Origin: Grifola frondosa
Lineage: Eukaryota > Basidiomycota > Agaricomycetes > Polyporales > Grifolaceae
Direction of reading: 5' to 3'
Length of the DNA: 64,000 bases
Assembly (NCBI GenBank): GCA_001683735.1
Contig: LUGG01000011.1
Coordinates: 558,001 to 622,000, forward strand
The notes below the pieces were generated by a model, which worked only from the letters and a program-made list of their open reading frames with translations, made no database searches and had not been told where the DNA came from. Numbering within the stretch: position 1 is the first letter of the stretch; the number at the start of each line of letters is the position of its first letter. This document shows, piece by piece, positions 1-11,072 of the stretch. The position numbers were made by a program, and so were the translations under genes.

Positions 1-1475
1 GATGCCACACGCTCATGTTCGCGACGCGTCCCGCGACACTGAAGTACTTCACCGCGGGGTCGTTCGGCGTAGAGGGATTGAACACGGTAGTAAGGTAGGT
101 CGAGGTAAGATTCGCGTAGGCGGGCGAGTCGAGCAGCGAGAGCAGGAGCGTCGTGAAGGAGGAGGGGAGCGACGCAAAGGAGAGCGTCGACTTCATGGGC
201 GACGCTTTGATGCGGTCTGCGAATTCCTGCTCGGATATGGGTGGGGCCATTGACTCAGATTCTGAGTGCGCCAAGGCAACCGTTTGTTCCTCCTGGGAAG
301 GACCGTATCGGCCAAGGCCAATGTTCTCCTGCGGTCGAGAACAGTCAACGCACTACGGCCGGCGGCGGAATATAGAAAGAACATACTCTACACCAGTCCA
401 TGAATGGACTGCCTCTGTGAGGCGTAGCAATCGTAGTGAGTGACAGAGGCATATACTCGGTGGGTTTGAGATGCGTGATGAGATACCGGCAATCCAGTCC
501 ACCCATAGAGTGAGCAATAAAATTGATGCCCTTTCCTTGCGCCTTCTCACGTAGATAGCGGTCCAGGCTCTTTGCACGAGATGCAATCGAGCCAGTGCTG
601 CACGAAGTATTGGAGACATTCTCAAGAAGACATAGGACGACAGACCTTGGGACGGACGTCACCATTACTTCCGCTCCGACTTTCCGTCGCAGGACGTTGA
701 GCACATTCGACCAGTAGTGTTGTTGTAGGATTGGAAAAGCAGACGGGCCGCGTACATCAAATCCGTAAAGCCCTGTCTCACATTTGGTGTCATCCCTAGA
801 GCAAAAACCACCAGAGACAATCTCCAATGCGCGGGATGCATTCATGCTCGCAAGCACCTCCCCGTAGTTGCCGCATATACTGATGCACCACCTCAAACCT
901 CAAGGTGTTCGCAGACGCATTAGGATGGCACCGTCCGACAATAGCTTGCCTTTCGATAACCGACTCTCTCAAGGCATATATCGATCCGGCTGCCAAGAAT
1001 TTGAATGCACGTTCTCCAGACCGCGCAATGAAGAGTGTCTCTGGCGTGAAAGCAGGAGTGAAGACTTACCATGACAAAGTGCAATGGGATATCGTGGCGC
1101 TCTCAGCGGATCATATAACACCGGACTATATAGCAGACGGTGTATGATGTCAGGTGGTTCTGGAGGTGACGGCGAAACATCCTGACGCGGAAGGTCATCG
1201 ATGACCGAGGCTTCAGACGATGTATCCTTCCCCGAGGCTTCGAGGGAGAACTGCCAGGAATTCCGACTGCTAGTCATCCAAGCCGGCCATTCTAAATACT
1301 TGAACGAGTTCCAAGACTTGGTGGAAGCAGAGCTTTCGCTTGGACAAAAAATCCGCTCTGGCTCACCCTGAGATCGGCAAAGGAGGTATTGGTGAGAGAG
1401 TGACAGCGAGGACATGACATTCACAAGCCGGCGAAAAAGAACGACAACAGGAGTAGGGAACCATATTGGTTGCAT
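1..1475 (-). CDS. Tgl2-like triacylglycerol lipase (partial, 3' end beyond window)
   Basis: Alpha/beta-hydrolase lipase resembling the yeast mitochondrial lipase Tgl2. Exons read on the minus strand as 1475-1070, 772-646, 597-387 and 328-<1. The joined protein has the oxyanion-side motif YPIALCHGLYGFD, then VPSTGSIASRAKSLDRYL, then the nucleophile elbow FIAHSMGG (Ser inside H-S-M-G-G) and TPHRGSPFMDWC. All junctions are GT-AG and keep frame; the 773-1069 intron (297 bp) is long for this window. The start at 1475 is the first ATG of exon 1. The gene runs off the left edge, so the catalytic Asp and His are not all visible. Lipase assignment rests on these motifs; the substrate and a mitochondrial location are inferred from family resemblance only. 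Confidence 0.8.
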
Positions 1476-1732
1476 CTCGAGCGCAACGATGAGGAGAAGT
1501 GTGTCATGGACGTTGAAGACAGCGAGTGTTGGGGCGCTAACGTTGGGGTAAGCACAAATTGGTCGAGAGTTAAGATGCCGAAAACCCGAAATAATTAACC
1601 AATAAGTTCGAGACTATACAAGGCCACTACGAGAGAGTTACACGCGAAATGATGGATCAGAGAGAAGATTCTGAGACAAAAAAAAAACTCGTGGAGCGGG
1701 GTAGCGTACGGTAATGCACCTGCCTGGTAGCT

Positions 1733-3676
1733 TTACGCAAACGTGAGCACGGTCCCAGCGCTAGCCTCAGTGGCAGTCCCCGGAGCGAACTGAACATCAG
1801 GCATAGTGGAACGATTGTCTAGTTCGAGACCATCGTCTTCGTCTCCCACAACATCATTGCTCGCGAAGTCCCGGAGACTGAGGCAGACTCGTGAGGACTA
1901 ATAAACACTTTCATTGTTAGCGAATTCTTCAACGAGAAATAGTCAGTTCGCACCGTGATAGAATATACGGCCGTCAACCATCTAAGGAGAATGAGTGGCT
2001 CGTATCTCCGGAAGGGTGAGTCACTTACACAGCCCCGACTTGCTCAAGCGCCCTTTGGGGAAAATACAGAGCACAGAGCAAATTTAGAAGATTTGCGGCT
2101 GTGGCCATTGAGAATGTTAAACAATCACGAGAATACGGACTGACTATTTACTTACCGAATACCCTGTGACGGGAGTTTAAGCAAGGTAAATTTGTAGATG
2201 ACGGAATAGGGACTTACACCAAAAAGTAGAACGCAGCATCTCGCACAAACACAAACATCAAAGGACTCAATTTTCTTAAGTCCTTGAATTGCACGTTGGA
2301 AGTTATTCCATGGTCTACAAAAGATACCCCGCGAAGGAACTTGTATAGGATAAGTAAGAAGTTGACGGCTATGTGGAAAATGCACGGTTGCACGAACGTG
2401 AACACGACGAAGATAACGCGAGTTGTAGAAAACGCACAAGCAACAGTCATCACCGTAATCCTACGGAAAAGTCAGAGGTGAAGATGAGTCGTATACAGAA
2501 TGTACGTACCAAATCTTCAACGAAAGCCTCCCTCCAGTGTTAGCTGTGCCAATACAACCTGGAATCGGAAAGCCGGGAACTGCTGGCGTTGGGTGGAGAT
2601 CTATTACCTCCAAGGTCAAACCAATAAAGCGAACTGTAGCAGAGACGTTCAGAGCAATCAGCGGATAAAATGGCCGATAGCGCTGCATACTATGCATTCC
2701 ACTGCGAGCGGATGGACGGTTAATATCTGAGGTGATGCCCGATGCAACTGCCACCCACAGAGGAATAGAGCCAAGATAACAACCAGGGCTGTCAACCACA
2801 GGATACTATCAGAAAACGATACTATATTTTGTGGACTCTCACTGCACCTTTTCTACTGCGAGAATATGCCGCATATAGCCTTAATACCATCAATGCCTCT
2901 CCAAAGACGGAGCACAAGTAGATAGCGCCTCTGTAATTGTATATAGAATGCCATTGTAGAACAGAAATCGGATAACTCACATGGCTTCGAACCATATCCA
3001 ACGCTGGCAACTGTAATGACCGTATTGGTTCGTAACTGGGCAATGACGGGGATGTGAACCGCTTACAACTGCAGAAAGCATTCAATTAGATAGATCACAT
3101 AACGGTGAGAGGATAGGTTAGACGTACTTCGACGCTGAGTTTCGTCCTGGGATTTACTTCAAAGACGTCAGTATTTTACGTGTCGATATCGGAGACCTTG
3201 CATACCTGCGACTTGGATACTGGTGAAAAATGGTGATTTAAGATGGGGGACGCGGTCAATCATCAACAAATTACAACTCACAGCAGCGCGAATAAGTTGT
3301 AGTATCTAACGAGAAAGTAAAGCACTTTGGCCAGCGAGAACTTCGCTCTGCGGACGATGACATGAGGGAATAATTTGAGAGGCGGGACAAAATACATACC
3401 TCCATATGAGGTGGATCTATCGTGTACCATTGATATCATCCTCTTCTCGTAACATGGACAAGGAAAACTCACCTCCTGTCCTAGGGTCAGTAAGACATCA
3501 TAGGTGACCCAGGTGGCAGCGGCAGCTGATAATTGCTCGACTTGTGAAATATTCATGTTATATGCGGCAAACATACCTGTGCAAACATTGACCGTAAACA
3601 CATCACCGATAACTTGCCTATACAAGGCTTCCTCTTGGTTGATGATACCTGCAATGGTGTCGGCCATGGCAGGCAA
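1733..3676 (-). CDS. DUF6533-domain multi-pass membrane protein
   Basis: Integral membrane protein of the basidiomycete-expanded DUF6533 family, function unknown. The amino end reads ATWVTYDVLLTLGQE, then IHLIW from a 17-nt exon (3400-3416), then RAKFSLAKVLYFLVRYYNL from exon 3282-3347, which is the diagnostic start of the domain. Later pieces are CKRF, GEALMVLRLYAAYSRSRK and FPIPGC, a hydrophobic exon 2218-2460 ending FVRDAAFYFLV, an 8-nt exon (2156-2163), ANLLNLLCALYF (2029-2098), WLTAVYSIT (1954-1981) and the tail SSRVCLSLRDF (1733-1897, stop at 1733). About seven hydrophobic segments are expected. The exon pattern between 2510 and 3280 is not resolved: an LWLTALVVILALFL segment lies in a different frame from the PIPGC segment, so another intron or an indel is needed. 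Start at 3676 is the first ATG. Confidence 0.75.
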
Positions 3677-4356
3677 AAGATGTTGCAGAGTCAGACACTG
3701 GAGTTCGCTAGGATAGGAACGACTTTATATACTTTCAGCGATGTGAAATAAATGAACACCCCGAGAATACATGATACCAGCATCATGACCGGTTGGGACC
3801 GCACAGCCATGAATAATCTGACAGCAAGACGAATCCAGACATAAGTTCACAAGCCAGATTCCGAGTGAACGCTCGAGCCCGGGGCAGACAACGTTCTCCG
3901 ATATTAAGCAAACCGAGATGCTCAAAAACTGGTGCGGTGGAACATGCCAGAACGCCGGTGAGAAGGCCAGTTGAGAGCACAGTGGTCATGGTGGTTCTGC
4001 ACATCTCGAGAGCATGGTCAGTCCAATATTCTCAGCCGGCGGCTTCATTCGGTTGATATTCTGCCCCTTGATCATCGATCATCAAGTGCTGTGACTGGGA
4101 CTCTATGTGAACAATTGTTCATCAATGTGATGATCACTGACCCGGCTAGGACTTTGGAGTAGTATTTCTGTGCGGGTGCTGCGAACAAGCTGCGGCATAC
4201 TTACCGTGACTATTGCGAACAAATGTGACAGTAATGAGTGACATTCGACGAGCGTGACAAAATTTGGACACAGGAAACCGCTCATTCAAACCGAGTCGCA
4301 GCGCCTGACTATTCAGCTGAACACGCTGAACACACTACCCTCCACACTCTCGTGCG
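3677..4356. other. Intergenic, divergent 5' regions
   Basis: This gap lies between the DUF6533 gene (minus) and the L1-domain gene (plus), so it should hold both promoters. Open frames here are short and show no family features. I see no clear TATA box or repeat. Confidence 0.5.
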
Positions 4357-6515
4357 ATGTCTAAAGGCAAACTCATAGACGAACACGTATCGGTCCACCA
4401 GTGCAAGCTCGCAGTCAACGCACTTCTCGGCCATGCGTTGAAGGTCGAGGAGAAGAAGTCCGAGAACCAGCTTCTGTCGGGCAAAGAGCAGAATGTCTGG
4501 CTTGTCGTGACCCAGAAACAGATGCACCCGGAGAAGAAGCTCAAACCTGCCAAAATGTGTGTAGTTCAGTATACCTTGTCAAGAAGCTCATCAATTTATG
4601 GTGTCTGCAGACCTCTCGCTCATCCTATCGTGGACCCTCGCACCTCCCCGTATGCCTTATTACCAAGGACCCCCAGAGAGAGTACAAAGATCTCCTCGAG
4701 TCCCATAACATCAAATTCATCTCCCGTGTCGTCGGTATTGCGAAGCTGAAGGGCAAATTCAAGCCGTTCGAAGCGCGACGGATATTGCTCAAGGAGAACG
4801 GTCTCTTCCTAGCAGATGAACGCGTGATACCATTGCTTCCTGGGCTACTAGGGAAAAAATTCTTTGAGGCGAAGAAGTGAGTGGAGGTTCTACTATCCTG
4901 AGGCTCGATAAACAACTGCTTGATCAGACAACCAATCCCGGTCTGCTTGACTCGAAAAGATCTCAAGGGCGAGCTCGAGCGCGCGATATCGTCGACGTAT
5001 TTTCATCAAAACCAAGGGACATGCACGTGAGCAGGTTCGCGTTATATTTTCTACATACGTCTTGACACGGTCGTAACATAGCTCCATCAAAATCGGCGTA
5101 CTGTCTCAAAAGCCTGCACAGGTCCTCGCTAACCTCGAAACGGCTCTTCCCGCAGTAGTCAAACATGTGAACGGCGAGTGGGACAACGTCCAGAGCCTGC
5201 ACATCAAAACGAACTCGTCTGCGAGCTTGCCGATCTGGAGCTGCAACCTCGGCGAGGCCGAGGGTGCGCGGTGGGATGGCCTTGCTGCCGGAGCTAGCTC
5301 TGATGAGGAGAGCGCGGCAGAGAGCGGCGAGGACTCCGAAATGGAAGTCGACGAGAAGCCGCAGCCTGCAAAGGGGAAGAAGCGCGCTGCACAAGACGAC
5401 GAAGAAAAGCCTAAGAAAAAGGCAAAGGCGGAACCCACAGCGGAGGGCGAGGCCGGAACGCCTATGAAGGCAAAGTTTGAAGCTACGATAAAGGAGTCGG
5501 CACCGTCCAAGGCGAAAGCGATAGTCTCTGCCGCAGCAGACGTTCTTGCGAAAAGGCTAAAAAAGCGCAAGGCAGCGGCAGCCGACGCCGAAGGCGCCGG
5601 TCAAGCGCCCGCCTCCCCATCCATTTCCGTTGTACCTGTAGCGTCCACCGAACTCCCTACTGACGAGCATTCTAAGAAAAGCCGACGCAAGCCCCGGACA
5701 ACCACCGACAATACCCTCGCCCTCGCCCCCGCCCCTGCCACCGCGCCAGAACCGTCTCCTCCCGCGACGCCTTCCGTCTCGTCGCAGAAACCGGCGCGAA
5801 CATCCGCGGTCGACTTCTTCGAGGACTCCGAGGCTCATCCCGCCCCGGTGCCGCCCAACACCCCCGCGAATGCGCTCGCGACGCAGACCCCGAAGCTGAG
5901 CAAGCGGACGAAGAACGTCAATACCCCCGTGAGCGCGGCGATTGCCAAGCTCGCTGCCGCACCGGAGCCCGTAGTGTCCACTGTCGAGCAGACCGATGTT
6001 CCTGCTGCGGGGACCGGTACGGACGGCTTGACCACAAGAGTAAAAAAGCCGAGGCACAAGAAGCAGAAGGCGGCGATAGTTTCGGCGGCGGACGACGAGA
6101 GTGTGCCGGCGCCCAAGGAACCGATTCCAGAACCATCCGCAGAGGCTGCCGAGGGCGTCCCTGCAGCGAAGAAGACGAAGAGGAAAAAGCAGAAGTCTTC
6201 CAACGACGACGTTCCTCCGGTCGACGCGACCTCTGCGAAGGAGCCTGCGGCGGAGCCAGTGGTGGAGGCGGCTGAGGCTGCTCCGGAGACAAAAAAGGTG
6301 AAGAGGAGGAAGCAGAAGGCTGCAGAACCATTGAGAGAAGAAGCTACTGCACCCGCTGCATCCGCGGACGGCGCGGACGGCTCGACATTAACGAAGGAGG
6401 AGTTTAAGCAAAACGTAGCTCCTCTAGGGTGGAGAAGAAGAAGGACAAGCTCGTCAACAGCAAGCCTGCATCCAAGAGTGCGAAGGATGCTGTTGTTGGG
6501 AAGAGAAAGCTTTGA
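4357..6515 (+). CDS. Ribosomal L1-domain nucleolar protein (Utp30/Cic1/RSL1D1 type)
   Basis: Probable ribosome-biogenesis factor of the nucleolus. Exons 4357-4556, 4611-4876, 4928-5026 and 5082-6515. The L1 fold reads KIPLAHPIVDPRTSP, VCLITKDPQREYKDLLE, VGIAKLKGKFKPFEARR, RVIPLLPGLLGKKFFEAKK, QPIPVCLTRKDLKGELERA and WDNVQSLHIKT. A long low-complexity tail of Lys, Glu, Ala and Pro follows (about 5300-6440), usual for this family and probably nucleolar-targeting. Two single-base corrections are needed. One C is missing at 4646-4649, where RTSP must join VCLITK. One G is missing near 6426-6430, after which the family-like tail VEKKKDKLVNSKPASKSAKD runs to TGA at 6513. Without them the protein appears as two or three fragments. 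Domain identity is strong; the Utp30 versus Cic1 role is not decided. Confidence 0.85.
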
Positions 6516-6700
6516 GCTTGTATGTCTTACGTTGGGTACCTCTTATCCTGCTTCGTACATAGTCTCGGAATGGCGATACAATCTATGTTGATATGCTTCA
6601 CATGAAGTACAGATGAGAGATGAGTTCTTCCTTGTAAGATCACACACAATATCCTGCCACTATTATCCTCATGCGTTTCACTTCCGCACCGTCCGGAACA

Positions 6701-7494
6701 TCACATGCAGTATTCCTTTTTGAAAACTCTGGTAACCTTCCCGCAATTGTTGCACTCTCTTTCTTCGGCCTCGTACATCTCCTCAGGGAAATCTCCATAT
6801 CCCTCAGGATGTCTGTCACCATTGTAGCTCTTCCCGCGCCCATTTCCGTGGTACCATTTCGGTTCCAATTCGCAGTACTTGTTCCCGAAGTTGGAACCAG
6901 CGCAGTAGCACGTACCTGCAACGGCAAATAGTGATCAGAACAGGAACAGAATCAGATAAATTGTAGCCATATGGCGCGGCGCATGCGGGGAAAGACACAG
7001 ACAGAGACAGCGCATATCAGAACCATGTTCTGTACAGTCACTGTAGTGCCATCCCTGGAATAACAAGTTCCGGGTCGGAGCGAAGTGTGTGCCACATCCT
7101 CCCGACCCGGTATGACCGGACGAAATCTCATTCGATGCGCACCATTCGAGCTATCGGACTCGCAGGATTCGCAAGCCTGGTATCCGCATTCGTCGCACGA
7201 ATAAAAGTCCCGTCCGCGCTCATTGCACCCGGTGCATCTGTTCTTGGCCGGGCGTGCCCGAGGCTTAGCAGCCATTTCCGCGTTGACGACGTTCAACTGC
7301 TGCTGAATTTTGCACCCAATTTTGTGATGCTTCCAGGCCGCTTGTTGGCATTCGGCACTGGAGTGCGAGACGTTTAAGCAAACAAAGACATGAGAGACTG
7401 GGGAAGTACATTTAGTTACGCACGAGCAATAACGCGTCTCTTTACAGGCAGAGCAAACGAGGGAAGCGTCCTTATAACACACTTCGCACAACAT
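6701..7494 (-). CDS. Small MYND-type zinc finger protein
   Basis: Three exons: 7494-7424, 7357-7143 and 6915-6701, giving 166 residues. The amino-terminal MYND finger is CEVCYKDASLVCSACKETR followed across the first intron by YCSAECQQAAWKHHKIGC, with all eight Cys/His ligands present. A second Cys-rich stretch follows: CTGCNERGRDFYSCDECGYQACESC, then TCYCAGSNFGNKYC and ECNNCGKVTRVFKKEYC, so more zinc may be bound. MYND domains usually mediate protein-protein contacts; nothing here indicates a SET or other enzyme domain. The start ATG at 7494 lies just before the first Cys. An in-frame upstream extension has no ATG. The second intron (227 bp) is longer than average. Confidence 0.75.
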
Positions 7495-8133
7495 GTTAAG
7501 AAGATGAAATAGCTTGAAGAGTGTATCGCAAACGCGCAGGTATCGAGGCAAAAGGCAAGATGGTCGATCGGGCCCACGACGCGTTCGTCACATAGATAAC
7601 AAAATGTGACACGTCGCGCATCTCGAAGTCACCCCAGTGCGCAGTCGGAATGTCGGAATGGCGGAAGATCTGAGCAAAGAACAACCAGAATTACATCAAT
7701 TGAATAAAGATAGAGTACTATACAGAAGTGCGCTATAGATAGTCTTGAATCTCCGAAAGTCTACACTCCGTACTTCCCACCAGGAAAGCCTTTGTTAAAT
7801 ACGGTGAGGATGATCTCACTATGATACGCGTAACATTGGTCCGCCTCTCCTCAAACCCATTCCAGACTCGATGAACAGGGCAGTGCACGATGCAGACGCG
7901 GCAAGGAATTAGGGTGGGGCTGTATGATGGGATAGAGGTGCGTCGAATAGGATTGATAGTGACGTGATGGGTGGAGGGGATTAGGCAGATGTCAGGATAG
8001 GTGTGCTTCGAATAGATAGGATGGCAGCAGAGCTGTCTGTAGAGTGACTTTTCCGTGACTGCGGAGCGATCGGCGTCGGCTTTTGGAACCGCGATGAACC
8101 CGTGCGACAAGGGGGATGAGCGGGTAAAGGTGT
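7495..8133. other. Intergenic between MYND gene and small ORF A
   Basis: About 640 bp with no frame I can assign. It should contain the MYND promoter (7495 upward) and the 3' flank of small ORF A. Confidence 0.4.
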
Positions 8134-8259
8134 TCAGAAGAACACGGGCCCGACGGCACCTGCGTTCGTGCGTATGGCATTCTGCGACGAGGACGACGAG
8201 GGCCGTGGCTTGCTGGCCACGGCGGGCTGCGAGAACGACACGGGCGCGCCGGCGAACAT
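8134..8259 (-). CDS. Small ORF A, GPVFF-tail peptide family
   Basis: A 41-codon ORF beginning MFAGAPVSFSQPAV, followed by a Lys-Pro-Arg-Pro-Ser-rich middle (SKPRPSSSSSQ) and the carboxyl end AIRTNAGAVGPVFF, then TGA. The same architecture is found in ORF B (14243-14377) and ORF C (23177-23326), which is the main reason to call it coding. An upstream ATG at 8300 (MSAAKFF) is in another frame; it could be the true start if a one-base error lies between, which would lengthen the peptide by about 13 residues. There is no signal peptide, no CaaX box and no cysteine in the visible ORF. A TATAAAG lies upstream at 8465-8471. The function is unknown to me. Confidence 0.5.
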   Translation of the reverse strand: MFAGAPVSFSQPAVASKPRPSSSSSQNAIRTNAGAVGPVFF

Positions 8260-8464
8260 GCCCCGGACGGTGACGCAGAGAAGAACTTGGCGGCGGACAT
8301 AGTTGGCTTGGTGACGAAAGCGTCGAGGATTAGGTAGAAATTAGAGGATGGGTCTGAATTAAGGAGATGCTAGGGAAGGGTGCCCGAATGAGGAGTGGTG
8401 CTCGAGTAAGCGGGGGCGAGGTCTAACTTTGGGTGCTTGGACGACATTGGGGACGTCGATGGAT

Positions 8465-8471
8465 CTTTATA
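8465..8471 (-). promoter_or_regulatory. TATA box upstream of small ORF A
   Basis: TATAAAG on the minus strand, 165 bp before the ATG at 8300 and about 206 bp before the ATG at 8259. ORFs B and C have the same heptamer at 137-159 bp. Confidence 0.45.
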
Positions 8472-9204
8472 CATACAGATGCTGTGAAGCTCGCATCTCG
8501 CCGAAAACACAGTACTAGTGTCAAAGAAGCACAGAGATGACGCTCAATGATGAAAATTGCGCCTGGCGCCGATTGTTGAGACAGAACAAAGAAGTGATGC
8601 ACCACGAACACGCGCTGCCGCGGAAGCTGTGTCTCGGCGTGAGGAACGCTCACAGATGCTGCGTATAACTCCGGAGAAGATCAGCGGCGGCAATCGTCAG
8701 GGTCAAATGTTTTCATTCCGAATTGTTCTATGCGCTGACCTCGACGTTCGAAGACGTTTATCGCAAGCAAGTGATGACGAAAATACAACTTGATGAGCAC
8801 AGGTATTCGATGCCATCGAGCACCTGTGGACGGGAATTCGGACGGAGTGTCAGTGCGGGTCCCGTGATGGGTGTGGGCAAATAAGGTTAGACAATTTCCA
8901 TTCTTGGCCAGACGCCACGACCATCCGCAAGTCTTGCAGTTTTTAGCACGATAAGTGCAAAGAACGAGATATCTAGCAGGCCGGAGACGTTTTCAAAGCT
9001 GGGGAACAGGAGAGGCGAGAAGAGATAAAAAAGCCGGGTCTTACGGGGTATGAATCAATTGTCATCGTCATCGCCCATCACGGCTGCCCGGATTCAACTC
9101 TATCATTTTCCTCTGCAGCGTGGTAAGTCAAATGCATTAATGTGAGCAATTAAAGCTACAAAATCCTCCTAACTTGTGCTGCTCGGGCTCTGGTCCTTTT
9201 CGGT
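8472..9204. other. Intergenic
   Basis: About 730 bp between ORF A's promoter and the HMG-box gene's 3' end. Short frames only; no recognised domain, tRNA or repeat. Confidence 0.4.
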
Positions 9205-9638
9205 CTACTCGATATGTGGCTGGAATATACGATATAATTAGAGATATAGAGGATAGCATAAGTGAGGGGAACCGAAAGTCCCTACCTTCTTTTCCAAGTC
9301 CCCTAGCTCCTTCCAATACTTAGCAGCGTGCTGATCTCGGCTATCAGACTCATGTAGCCCGTTATCATTCTCGATGATGAGGCATGTGCGGCATATAAAG
9401 TAGCAACGAACCAATAGCATCGGGGCGCTCAGTCTTGACACTTTCTCTACGGAAGAACAGGAACGCAGACAACGCCGGCTTAAAGGCCTTCGTTGCCTTG
9501 ACCGTCGGTTCCTCTTTTGACTTCTCGGCCGCCTTTCTCTGCACGGAGAAGCGCAGCGTCAACAAGGGCTCACACGGAGGTGAGAGAAGGGATCAATATG
9601 ATGCGTACCTTGCTGGGTTTGGTCGTTTCTTTCGGCAT
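9205..9638 (-). CDS. Short HMG-box protein (Nhp6-like), truncated box
   Basis: Four exons: 9638-9609 (MPKETTKPSK), 9538-9408, 9340-9286 and 9219-9205, giving 76 residues. The box reads FKPALSAFLFFRRESVKTE, RPDAIG and DQHAAKYWKELGDLEKK, matching helices 1 and 2 of an HMG box, preceded by a Lys-rich arm as in Nhp6. It then ends PHIE and TAG at 9205. Frame beyond the stop begins T-E-K-D, as HMG helix 3 often does, so the box seems cut short by a nonsense codon or an unresolved splice or sequence error. The third-exon donor (GTTGCT at 9407-9402) is weak. If truncated, stable minor-groove DNA binding is doubtful. Family call firm, functionality uncertain. Confidence 0.6.
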
Positions 9639-11072
9639 CTACAGATTGACTGACTGAATAGCGCTGCATTTGTCACGTCCTGACCAAGAGTAGAAGTGAG
9701 GTGGAACGACGAGAGAGCCCAAGATGCGACCCACGTCGACGCGCCGTGGCGCGCAAAAACCAACGTGCGCCCGCTAATTTCCTGATAGACAAGGGCGGCC
9801 CCTTACATGTAGCGACGACCCTCTTGATATGCCCTGAGGGTGGTGAGGAAAATTAAATGCGGTGAAGAGACCAGCAGTGGTTAGGCGCCGGGAGAAAAAA
9901 TACACGGACTGGACTGGCTGACTCGCTGGTGAGCAGGTTCTGCCCTGGGTGGGGCACAGGCAGTTGCGCTGTTGAAACCGTTGAACAGGGACAAATTCCG
10001 GTCACCCCGGATGTAAGGCCTGAGGCAGATGGCCAGGCCGGGCCGGTTGATCACCGTCAAAAATCAGCATCAAACGGAGCGAAAGACGACCCAACAAGAA
10101 GAATGAGTATGTTATCTCCGGTTTGCCATCTGCACAACACAGACCAGACGAGCTGAGACAGTGATAGATACTAGAAAGGCGTCGGAGTGATATCACAAAC
10201 TATCACAAACTGAGCTAGGCTCACCAATCATTCGGAGATGCGCGCGACGTGGCTGTTCCCCTGACGGTGTTCTGGCGTAAGATGTGAACGAGCGATTCCT
10301 TCTGGTTGTACAGCGGAGATGGAGAAGATTTTCATAGGCGTGATAGCATCATTCGTCTTTGAAACATCGCGACAGGCAATCAAGGCGCCAGGGCACATGC
10401 CCTATATTCTGTCCAAATTGAAGCGCCGTTGGTGAGTGGAGATATCGGCATCCTTGTCCATCTTTGCTCACCAATACTACAACCAACTACGCACTGATGG
10501 ATCTGGCATCGCAAAGAATCAATAGTTGATGAAGCAGTGCCTGAGGAGATAGAATTTCAGATTACCATAATGTCAGGGAAACATACATTGCCGACTCACC
10601 AATCTATTATAATGCCATCCATCTGATGGGGAGACGGCTCGGTCGCTAGCATTATATGCGTCTGTTAGGCAAGCAATATATACGAGGCAATATTAAAACT
10701 ACATAGTATTAAATCCTCAAGGTGTCTATGTGCAATATTGTGCAGCGAGGAATAAAGTGCATATATTGACCACGCGTGGATAAATTACATAATCATAATC
10801 GTGTTCTATCCGCTCAATCACCTCATTTGTTCTTGAACTACGAAATGCATGTTTATGTGATGCTTACTGTCAGCCTTCATAGAGACATAACGCTCTGCAA
10901 GTATTACCGTATTAAACATGCCAGCGGCTGGGAAGTTCCTTGTTAAGTCAGCTGCTTACACCATCGCAGCGCAACCACTGGCAGATCGATTTTAAGGTAC
11001 TCCACCTGGGACATATTATAAATGCAAACGATCATAGCGGCTCCAGGAAAATCAAACTTGTCTCTGCACGTC
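9639..11072. other. Intergenic, AT-rich toward 10.5-10.9 kb
   Basis: About 1.4 kb without a recognisable gene. A short direct repeat of TATCACAAAC occurs at about 10190-10210. The stretch 10600-10900 is AT-rich and precedes the oxidoreductase start. Confidence 0.4.

Noticed and set aside
5557..6331. Long minus-strand frames opposite the L1-domain gene
   Set aside because: They mirror the Lys/Ala/Pro-rich low-complexity tail of the plus-strand gene; composition bias alone opens these frames.
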